Shown: positions 25,511 through 37,500 of the stretch, piece after piece | Numbering within the stretch: the stretch's first letter is position 1 | Layout of the letters: every line of letters begins with the position of its first letter | The notes under the pieces: generated by a model | Database searches by the model: none | What the model was told of the DNA's origin: nothing | What the model saw: only the letters and a program-made list of their open reading frames with translations | Position numbers and translations under genes: made by a program | Assembly: GCA_026874595.1 (NCBI GenBank) | Contig: CM049311.1 | Span: 37,842,676-37,906,675, forward strand | Source of the DNA: Sipunculus nudus | Lineage: Eukaryota; Annelida; Sipuncula; Golfingiida; Sipunculidae | Direction: 5' to 3' | DNA: 64,000 nucleotides

Positions 25511-28500
25511 ATACTGTCAGATTGCAAGGTTTTCGGTTTGTTAAGGGTCAGGATGTCAAGTCCCAACTGTATTTATTACCACCAATTTGACCTCAGTAAA
25601 GTGGTCACAATTGAGGTGGTTGTCTGTGCTTCATATAATAGAAAATCAAAAATATTAAAACAGAGAATGATCTCTTTCTGTATACAAAATTTAAAGTGGC
25701 CTGTTCTGATATTTGACATCTATTAACTAAAGATAATCCCCTGAACCTTTTATGAAAATATGATGCACCATGTACCGTGTTTACTAACAGCTTGCTGATA
25801 AACAATCTTACAAGTTCATCATAGAGGCATTATAAGAACCTGAATTGGCAGGAATCACCTCCAGTCAAATTCTGCAGATGAGGCAGGTGAATAGCTTGCT
25901 TTAAGTGAACTTTCTGTGCAATTTCTCAGTGTAAGTGTGCCAATACTTCTTTTTCATCATGTTGTTTAATGTTGCATTTAGAGGTTGTCAAGTGCAAGTA
26001 CATAAGCCTGACACAAGCCATGGAGGTTTGTTTAAAAGAGAGGGGGAGGGGAGAATTTTCCCTGTGGCCTGTTGTCGAGGTAAACTAAAACTCCTGCCCC
26101 ATCAATGGTGTGGCGGCTGCCTATTATACTCAAAGCTGTTTGTGATCTGCTCTAATCTTGACAGCTCGTTAAGTCCAGCCAGTGTGGCCACAAATGAGAA
26201 AGCCTGTACGGCAATTATGGTGGGTGTACAAAATGTTTAGTGATCAATCAACAGAATGGATTTGTTGTAATTGTGAACAAAATCATGGAGCATAATTTAA
26301 CGCTTACTCTCAGCACAGTGGTTCACTTGTATAGTTTGTTCCAACACCCCTGTCTACCTGATTTTTCGCGATAATTTTTTGGCAAGTTAAAAAGCAAAAT
26401 TTTTTTTGCACCAAGACAGGAAGAGGAAAATCCATAACAACTCAAGTTGAAATAATAACCAACCTCATTCCATTTTCCTGTATACAATTTAAACCAGTTT
26501 TATCAGGAATTAACCTATTCTGTTATGACATCTTACCCTCAACCGTATGAAATAGACATGGTAGAGAACAGTGATGATGTTGCAATAGTTGTTAGAGGGG
26601 CCCATAACTAAGAGACCAGTGATAAGGAGCTGTCGACCCCTGTTGACAAATGGGCTTATGTTCTCTTCGTGCATGCATTTCACTGTTATGTCAACATTGT
26701 GGCATAACTATCTCCCTGAAGAACAAACAATGGTCACTTGTTAGGGACACCATAATCATGGATATGTAACAGACAAGCCTACCAGATCCTTAAAGTGAAT
26801 AATATTTATAGTATTATAATATAGTGAATAACATAAGCAAGTACGAAGGTACCAAAACTCTTATGGATTTTCATGAAACATGTATTAAATATTCACCAGT
26901 AGATTTTCTCACCTGGATTAAATTTTAGGCAGGATCAACAAATATTTATTGAAGTCATAGGTCATTGAGGTTTTGCTGTGATAACTAGAAATTTGATGGG
27001 TTTTGCTCACATTCAGTATGAATGTTAAACCATTTAAGTAACTCCACTGGGTTCAGTTGTCTGCAAAATCGGTGCATATCTAACATGGAAAATTCTCACA
27101 AGACATACCTCTTACCACATAACAATATGATGCTTATATGCACTAATGGTCTTCGAATCCCCATGGAATTCATATTGATGCGGACATCTGTTGAAGAATT
27201 CCATACCAGTACCTTGATACAGAGTATAACTGTATCAACGATATGTAAAGGTACAAAGTGATTAAATATCGAGTTATAAGAGTTCGTGCACACAAAACAC
27301 AACGTTAACAGTGACTGTCAATTAAAAATATTAAAGATAAATTTATAAACTCTTTGTTGATATATGTTAAATATAAAAAAAATCAGCTGTGATGTTTTGA
27401 AGTTGCCATTTTGGCTTGGTTGGTTTTCTGTTGTCAGTATCTGTCCGCACACTGCTGCAACAGAGGGGTCTGTTGTCAGTGTCTGCCCACAATGATTCAC
27501 CAATGGCATCTGTTGTCAGTATCTGTCCACATTGATGCACTTGTGAAATCTGTTGTTAGTATCTATCCACAGTGATGCACCAGTGGTATCTGTTGTAAGT
27601 ATCTGTCCACAGTGATGCACCAGTGATATCTGTTGTTAGTATCTGTCTACAATGATGCACCATTAATATTGATGTAATTTTTACATGTTAGCACGTGTCT
27701 GAGTAATTGTTTTTGGCAATTATTCATATGTTTGAAGTCTGCCACATTTTTGTTTTTGCTGTTTTTTTTTTTGGTTTTATCCATAATCAGTGCTCAAATA
27801 AAGATTACCATTCTATCACGCCAGGTTGTGGCCTCCATTGAGCTGTTTGACACGTAGCAGGGTTGTTCTGCACTGCTCAGCCTCATTAGTATGCTCAAAG
27901 GCATGGGTTCACTCCTGTTTGTGATTTTGATAATCTGTCGGGCAAGTCAGAACTGATTAGCGAGTTAGTAATTATTAATTAATGCATAACGTCCAGCTCG
28001 TCCCACTGGTCATGTCACCACAAACACTTTTAGGAAAACATTAAGCCTTTCATCCTTTTTTAATGTTTGTGTGATCACATGAATATCATACACAGTCAAA
28101 GTGGCAAACATTGACCAACTCACTCAGCTCGGAATGATTAAGGATGCAAAATAACAAAGTGACATGTATAAAATGTTTCTCATACTCAGTCCCATCCACT
28201 TTGACCTTCATGGCAAACAAGAAAAGACATGAACTTGCTTTCAAAAAAAAGGTAGAACTAATCAGGAAGAGAGACAGGAGCAGTTGACAGTTAAATAAGC
28301 AGAAATCTATGGGATGGGCTGCGCTCAAACCCTAAACATACTAAAAAGGAATTTAGATCTTCTGGAATAAATAGAAAACACAGGTACACAGATACTTGTC
28401 TGTTAGTATATAATTTTGGAGTTAAACATAATTATATACTTCTTGTTGTTTGTAGAAAACACTTCAACTTTGTTTTGTGTTATACATGTTTTTGTAACCT

Positions 28501-31500
28501 TCCCTCACTCATGGTCAACTCCTGTATAAAGGCCACTCCTGTATTAAGGCCACTTTTATCCAGTCGAAAAAGTGACAGGATACAGGAATTCTACTGTAAT
28601 TAGTTAAGCAAGCAAAAGAAAAACGGAGGTGGTTACTTCAACCAAACAAAATTATTTGAAAGAATGTAATAACACTGACACCATGGAAGCAGAAAGTTTC
28701 ACTGCTGTGTCATGACATATCTAGGCAGCCTTGTATTCCTGTATGTGAGGTTACACAGAGACAGCGAGAAACCCTGATCAAATAACTCATTTTATAGTGC
28801 TGCAGGTGTACACTAGTATGTGATAACTCTGGTGTTTTCCAGTTATGTAAACATGGGTTCAAGAATCTTATCTATAATAAATAGGTTCACAGTACCTGAC
28901 AAGTCTGGTATGTATACAGTCACTGATGGCACTTACCACTGGTGTGGCATCAGTAAGAAGTAGTGCTTAGGTTTCCATACACTACTGCCAATAGGACAGC
29001 ATACAAAGTTTAAATCATGCACTGAAATGTCACAAGCCACTACTAAGGCAAAAAAAAAAGGTATGGTTCTCAGGCACAGCCCGAGCCAATTTTAACCCCC
29101 ACTATTGTTATGGAGTAGGAAAGGGTGTGTATGTGACTTGACATATATTTAAAGGAATATTTCAATATTTAAGATCTAAAATTATTCAGAAACAATGAAG
29201 ATCAATTACAATTTCAGTCTGTTCTGATATTTAGACAGAGCCTAAGCATAATTAATGGTTCATCGGACAACCAAGTATCTAATGGTAATTCAGTATGTTT
29301 GTAGAGCCTTATTGTACTCTCAAAAATTAGCTCTAAATTGGTTTCTATGATGAGGCAGGCAGATTATGTTTATATGAGTTTGGAAATAGCACTGTAGATC
29401 AGTCTATAACTGGATGTATGTCAGGTCAGACTTGGGATTTTCCATAGAACTTTTGTCCAATCAGATCTCACGAAAGTTAGGAAAAACACTTGCAACTCTG
29501 ATGTAATTGTGACCTACTTTGGGTCATCCAATAAGGTTTAGCTTTTATGACAAAATGCAGAAATATGGATATGTACGTCTCATGTGTCACGTGAAAACTC
29601 TGTAACAAAACTATTTGTAGTGCGCGCTGAGAGTCAGAGAGACGGGGAATCTCTTGCCAGGCCGGCAGGCCTCAGCAGAGATTATCCCAGAACTCTTGCT
29701 ATTGAATAAAGGCTTCTGTCTTCAAACTGGTCTTGGAACATTGTCTGCCACGCGCATCAGCAACCGTATGTGATACAGGTGGGGACATCCCCATCCCCAT
29801 CCCCACCTCTGTATCACTATCAAAAATTTTTATTTTGATTTTTATCTTTCAAGAAGATAAATAATACTATTTAGGCAAAAAAAATAAAAGGTATAGTTCT
29901 CAGGCACTTTTTATCAAAAATCAGTGCCGGGCGGGCGGCATTTTATTTTTTACTTTTTTTGTCTCCATAAAAATGTCATATGATCAGGAAAAAACATGAA
30001 AATGACAGGGTATTTTTTGCTTAACAGGTAACAGCACTACATAACATAGGAAATCATATCAAAATTGTATTATTTTATCTTTTTGAAAGATGAAAATCAA
30101 AATAAAAATGTTTGATGCAGGGGGTAAAAATTAAATGGGGGGGGGGGTGCCAGAGAACCATACCTTTTATTTATTTTTTTTTTTGCCTTATGTAGTGCTT
30201 TTACCTGTTTAGAAAAAAAAATGTTATTTTCATGCTTTTCCCTCATCATATGACATTTTTCTCTCAACATACAAAAAAAGGTCAAAAATAAAATACTTCC
30301 CATCTGCACTGATTTCTGAAAAAAAGTGCTTGAGAACCATTCTTTTTTTTGGCCTTATGTTGTGCAGTTTTATAAATATGTATGTGCACTAGCTTCTGTG
30401 GTCTAGCCCAGGAGTTCATGAGTTCAAATCTCAGCTGAGGCAGTCAGAAATATCACTTTTAGCCCCCCCAGCCAGGGTTTAATGGGAAGGCCATGCCCCA
30501 CAACAGTGTTTGACTCATACAGGAGTGAGACTTTCAGGAGTACCTAGGTGGTATGACCCAGCATTGGTGTATATTACACACCCAGAGCCTGTAGGTGCAG
30601 TAGTCACTGGGCTAGGTTAATATCAGGATATAATATGAGAAGAAAGGTGCTGCTTCCCTGCCATGTAGTTTGAAACTGGAATGAAAATCTGCAGATGAAC
30701 ATACTTAGTTGAGCTAGCATTAAAAATTTAGGTGTTTACCACCGACAAACAAAAAGAAATATATATATGCTTCTGTATGCTTTTCATGAATATTCATTTG
30801 CGCATTTACGCATGCTGGCCATGTAATGCCAGTGAGGCATTGTTTTATGTGTTCTTGGGTAATAAAACCAGTAACAGGATACAAAGCATTAATTGATGGG
30901 ACTGGTACATTAATATTTTATTTGCTGGATTCAGTGATCATTGAAGGGTCCTACTCACATACAAGGTATGTGAAATATATATGATATATATATAATAGTG
31001 GTCTTTACTACAAATATTGTGGTGTCTGCCAGTACTTAAATTTAAAACTCTTTGCTTACTCCTGTACACAAGTGGAAAAAAGCTTGCGTCAATTGTGATC
31101 TGTGGTGCAGGACATAAACATAGCACACACATCACCTGTTGGCCATGCCACACAACTTCACTACCAGTAATCAAGATTTTTATTGAGCTTACATCGGGCA
31201 TTTTATGTGTTTCATCTTTCATGCTTGTTCTAGAATGGGAGTTGTCACCCATGCATTGCACAAGATTGGTCATGCAGTCTTTTCATAGTATACAGTGGAC
31301 ACTTGAACCATTTTTACCCACAGACCATAACAATGTATAGAACACAAATTGGAGAAAGAAAGTCCATGTGCTGGAATGGTTTTGTTGGGGAACTTTCTTA
31401 TTCAACCAAAATTAACTATAATAGCATGTTATTGTATTCGCCAAAACAGAGTTTTGCGGATACTATGTTTTCAGCTGGCCGCCGCCGCCGCTGCGTAGGT

Positions 31501-34500
31501 GTCTGGAGAACTCCTCCGTAACCGCTGGGTGGAATTTTACGAAACCCGGGATTATGTTCGGGTCACATGTGAACTGCTGCGCCCCGATTTTGTTTTGACC
31601 TCTGACCTTTCCTCTGCGCTCTGCATCCGTTTGTGCATCTGTTTCCACACATAAACCCACATATCTCAGGAACCGTTTGACCGATCAGGCTAAAAATTTT
31701 ACACAAATGTAGCCCTTGGATAGCTTTATAACATACACAAAAAATGGTGGCGCCACCTGCAACCATTTTTGAACAGTAACCATCTGTTCATCTGCCTTGG
31801 GATAAAATCAGTCATATCTCTGCATTGGTTGGACTTATTCACCTGAAATTCGGCATGCTTATACATCCTGGATAGCTTTTCTGATTTTATGACAGGTGGC
31901 GCCACTTACATTCATGTTTACGCTGCAGACATCCAAGCTCATATCTTGGGAACCGTTTGACCGATCAGGCTAAAAATTTTATACAAATGTAGCCCTTGGA
32001 TAGCTTTATAAAATACACTAAAAATGGTGGCGCCACCTGCAACCACTTTTGCACAGCATCCGTCTGTTTGTCTGCCATGGGATAAAATCACTCATATCTC
32101 GGCAGTGGTTTGACATATCTGCTAAAAAATTTTTCAGGTTTATACATCCTGGATAGCTTTTTCGATTTTATGACAGGTGGCGCCACCTACATTCTAGTTT
32201 ATGCAGCAGACATCCAAGCTCATATCTTTGGAACCGTTTGACCGATTGGGCCAAAGTTTTGCATGTGTATAGTTCTCACATAGCTCTTTATCATACGCAA
32301 AACTGGTGGCGCCACCTGCAACCATTTTTGCACAGCGTCCATCTGTTTGTCTGTCGTGGGCTAAAATCACTCATATACATGTAGTGGTTTGACCTATCTG
32401 CCTTAAATTTTGCATATGTATACAACTTGGACGGCTTTCTGGTTTTCGTGGTAGGTGGCGCAACCTACATACACAATTTGGCTGCAGACATCCATGCTAA
32501 TATGCAACACTTCACTCTATTTCCCCTTGCCGCTCAATCCATGCCTCACTTCACCCGTTCCACTCTGATTTAGGCAGATACACGTAGTCGCTTGTCGACT
32601 ACCCGTATTCTAGTTGCAAATGTTTTTGTTCCTTAAAGAATTTATAAATATATTTACACCTCAGAATCAGTGTGTTCAGAATGATTTTTGCTGATATTTG
32701 AGAACATACTGTAGGAGGGTGACCACATGATTGTAATGAATAAAATGTCTGTTCCTCCGCCCCTGTCCACCTGTTTTTTTTTTTTTGTTTTTTTTTGCAC
32801 CAAAACCCTTTGCCCCAAGGGCAGAAAGGGAAAATGGGTAATTAACTATTTTTGGAAAAATAGCCTACCTAATGTCATTTTCCTGTAAACCATTTAAAAC
32901 CATTTTCTGAATAATGAGTATTCTGGAGTGACATCTTGCCAATAGTCTATGAAATGGGCAAGACTGGGAACAGGGATGATGTAATAATAGTCGTGATGCA
33001 CAGAAGAGGCCACCATATTCAAGGAACCAATAATCAAGAGGTGCAGACCTCTGTTTACATTAAACAGTGAGACTTGAATTCTCCCCATGCATGCACTTCA
33101 CTGTTATGTCACATTACTTCATATCCATATCCAAGGAGGACCCCATGAACCACAGATATATTTGAGACATGTCAACTAAGCTGTAAAGTGAATAAAATTT
33201 TATTATTTAAGCAGGTTGGGTACCAAAAATTTTGCATTTTCCTTTTCTGCCCTTAGTGCAAATTTTTTTGGCAAGTTTGTCTTATGTGGGTGGAGAAATT
33301 TGTTTTTGGCATTATTTCATTTCTTTTTCTTATTTTTTATTCTGCCACTTTTTTTTAATATCCCAATTCATTGATACTTACCCATAGGCAAATAAATTTG
33401 TCCCAGTTTCAATGACCTTGACCTATTTTTCAAGGTCACAGGTGTTAAACATTGCAATCTTTTTGGATTTTCAATGCCGATTTTCTTCTAAACTCTAAGG
33501 GGTAGAGACATGGATGAAAAATCACCCATTATATCTCATTCCTAACATTCCTGGGGAAACCGCTTTGAATTCACTGATGTGGAACCATATGAGATAGGTG
33601 CCACAGCACCTTTCAGTAAGACTGTGTTTCTGGAGAACCCATATTATCTAGAAAGATGAAACCTTCACAGACGTGTGCCACTAATAAAGTAGGAGTGCAG
33701 TGGCAAGTAAGTTTGGTAGCGATGACTCTAATAATTTTGGAATAATATGCAAATTACAAAAATGTGACATCAGCATTTTCAGTTCATCTTTGAAAACACA
33801 AGAAAGAAGTGTCAAAGCCATTTGTTTTACAGAACTATAGTTGTTACTAAACTGTTAGAGGCCAATAAAAGATCAGTGGGAGATACGGTGATGGAGGTGA
33901 GGAGGGGGTGTTGTGGGGGCAGGGAATGGTGAAAACTGTGACTGTCCCATGACAGTTACAAAAGTCTTGTTGAAATATTAAATTCTGTCATTAAAATAAT
34001 ATATTAATATAATCAGATTCGTTATGGTATATAAGTATATTTGCAAGCCCATTTTGCATTACAAACAAAATAATTGTATTAATCCATGTTGAGTGCTAGA
34101 CATGTCAACAATAAGAAGTTTTATTAGAAAAGTTCTTTTAGAGTCCAATTGGCTGATTGTCATCTTACATGACTTATTCCATGTTATTATTGAATCCCCG
34201 TTTAAAAAAAAAAAACAGAGAAGCAGTGATACTGGTAGGGTTTATGTACACATTGTATGTAGTTATGTGAGATCTCTTTATATATTGATTAAAACTGTAT
34301 GAATATATATCAGCATTAACAACATATTGTTACAGAAAATAAGGGTCTAGAAATGAGTACATTTTATTTGTATAGATAGCAGCACTTTTCAGCTGAATGT
34401 CAAGGTTTAGTCAGTATATCTCTAAACAGCTTTTGTTGCCAAGTATTTATGAATAACTTTGGCATATTAGGACAGTCTTGTTATATTGCCAGGAACAGAT

Positions 34501-37500
34501 GAGAGGACATGTTGAACGACCAGTCTGCAGACATTATCAGCCATGACCCATCGGAGAGGTAGAAAGTATAGAACTTCTGACACAATGGGATTAATAAAGA
34601 TATGTTTATTCTGAGGCAGCCAAACATGTATGTTTGACTCCAGAAGCTTTATGTCAATGTGAATGTCAAATTAAGCCATACAGTGTGTTCATAACACAGA
34701 GTACATTGTTTATCTCTCAGGCTTGCATGCTATCATCTGTCTGGGTCTCGTCAGGTGCTGCCTGGCTCAAAAATATACATTGTATGCTGTCATAAGCGCC
34801 GAGATCAATGATGTTGTTTCTATTCTGTGAGATCAAGGTTCTTTGATCTAGACCCGTACCATCCAAGGGAGAGAAAATTCCCAGTAGCACCAATTGCTTC
34901 ATGCTGTGCGAGTTGATGAAAGTGGCCTTCATTATGTTTTCAGATCAATTCCACTTGAGCAATAAAAGCTCTGGTACTTCATTACAATAGCAGGAAGAAA
35001 CCTAAAGCCTTTAATTTCATTCTGAATGCTTTTTTGTTCTGGCAAAGCAAGCTGCAATTGATTCATTTTAGAGGGGTGTTAAATTTCTGTCTGATATTGT
35101 ACATGTTGTTTGTATTATCTGACAGGGTTTTTCTTCCATCATGTAAAATGTAGATAAGTCAGCAACAGTCATGTTTTACTCACACATAAATAATCAGGTT
35201 TTATTGATATCAGACATGAACAATCATTAGTAGTTTAAAATTAATGAGCAATGATAGAATGTATGAGAATTGCTTGGCTCTTTTATTAACACCCACCTGC
35301 CAATTTGAGTGACAGACAATTTTCATTTCTGCAAAATAGAAAGATACCAGATTAGCTTGAAAAAAATTCTACCTGATATTAACCCTGAAAATATACCCTT
35401 GACTTATATGCAAGTTCGGCCTTTATGCACCTTATGGAAGGAGAAATGGAAAAACCTGTCAATGCTCAGTCATTTAGGCTCATCTATTATTAGAAATATT
35501 AATCATATAATGTATCACCTTTGTTAGATTTTTCTGCATGATCCACCTATATTAAATGAGAGGTTAGAGGTCACCAGACTTTGGTTGGGCCTTGATGACT
35601 TTTTATTACCAACCTCACGTTTGTTGGGGACATTTGTGTGTACATGATATTAACGACCTCAGCATGCTCACTTCATTAGATAGAATTGTCTTTTGTATAG
35701 TGTATTTCTGGGATGATACATTTATTGTGCATATTTTCTGTCTATTTTGTAAGGTGTATTTAACCGAGCTGACTGAAAGTCATCTGAACTGAAGCATTAG
35801 CAGGGTTCCCAACAGTGTTTTGGTCGTTACAACCTTTCAAGACTGAGTCACGGCACTCCAAGTCAGGGTCCATGAAAACTTAGGATTCAATTAATGTCTG
35901 AATTCTTGTCTGATTTGACAAATCAGTGACCGTAGGTCTTGTCCCTTGAGGAAACTTTTTGTATTTTTTGTCAGTCTCTGATGAGTGTTAATATCATTTT
36001 TTAATGATGTTTCTTGATTCAGGGTCATCCACTGTCCTGCTGTCCACACCCTTCCAATCTGAGTTAGCTAGGCTTCGTATGGAGCGTTTACGACTGGAGG
36101 AAGAACACTTGCTAGAAGTAAAACGCCAAGAAGAATTGGAAAGAATACGAGGTCCAAAAGCCAAATGGTGAGTCTTTATCAGAATCCTGACAGATGAAAT
36201 ATGAGCAGAATGGTAAATTGATTATGTATCTAAAGCTTGACAGTAAAGAATAGCAGGACAGGCAAGTTGGACCTGCAGTGCTAGAAAACCACTTGTTGAC
36301 AAAGGAGAAAGAAGTCCTTTAAAAGGATTTTGTTATTAATTAGCTCAGTTATGAAAGTCACCTGAGCTTTAGCTATCACTCATTGTTCCTTGTCCGCCTG
36401 TCTGTCTGTTAACAGTGCACAAATCATAACCACTGGACCTAGAATCTTCTAACATGACCTCCTGGGAAGTACATGAAAAATCTCAGAGAAAACCTGAAAT
36501 TAGGTCTCTGTTACCCATATCCTCCAAGCTATGGTGCTTGTAAGTACCCCCCCCCCCCCCAGAATAATAAAAAATATGATACAAAACTCCAGTATCTGAA
36601 TAACTAATGCATTGATTCTTTGAATGCATATTGATAATGGATTGTTTCATCAGTTCTAGCAGATTAATGGCACCACCTGTATTTCTTTTAAATTTTTTTA
36701 CGCATTTATTTCTCTATTTATGAGAACTCAAATTAAGCAGTCTAGGGCACAGACTGTAGACCTAGAATCTAGCTTCTATCTGTACATCCAGGGCGGTTGT
36801 GGGCAAAGTAACCAAATTTCTGCAAGATATGTGAAGGAACATGATTTGAGCACTCAATAGGAAAGATTTGCATGACTGTTTAGAGTCTGACCTAGAAACT
36901 TCAAATTTGATTCAGATCCAGGGAGGTTCCTGTAAAAAAATTTGTTGGAAACCTGAAATAATGTCACTGTGACCTATATTCTGCAAGCTATGTGAAAGAA
37001 CATGATTTTAACACTAGTAGTCAGATGGGCACAAATGGTAGCAGCTGGATGTAGAATAAGGTCACTGTAACCTGTATCTAAGGTCTTGGCAAAATGCATG
37101 ATTTGAGCACTCTGGAAGTCATGTTAACCGTTGTTCAAGGTTCCTTGAATTCACCTGAGCATCAAGACCCACATGTATTTGGTCCCCATCATTTCAGGGA
37201 GGATGACTAAATACCTGTCCTGCCCCTCTGTATTACCTTATAGGGTTCTAATTCAAGATTTTTCAGACTAAATTCCATTTACATGATAGGGTAATAATAT
37301 TTAGATTTTTAGACTGAATTCCATTTATATTATAGAGTACTACAATTAAGAATTTTCAGACTGAATTACATTTTTATGATAGAGTATTACTATTCAAAAA
37401 TTTTAGACTGAATTCCATTTATATGATAGAGTATTCCTATTCCTGATTTTCAGACTGAATTTCATTTACATGATAGAGTACTACAATTAAGAATTTTCAG

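Larger units (their letters stand above)
24329..36022 (+). other. Intron 2 of the unrecognised gene
   Basis: This 11.7-kb intron contains a Tigger element (24434-25569), a 40-bp minisatellite (27429-27668), a possible mariner/Tigger end (28510-28605), a possible solo LTR (29585-29777), inverted repeats (29815-30160), a Helitron-like element (31430-32613) and two dispersed repeats. 33.3-36.0 kb is AT-rich DNA with nothing recognised. Confidence 0.7.
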
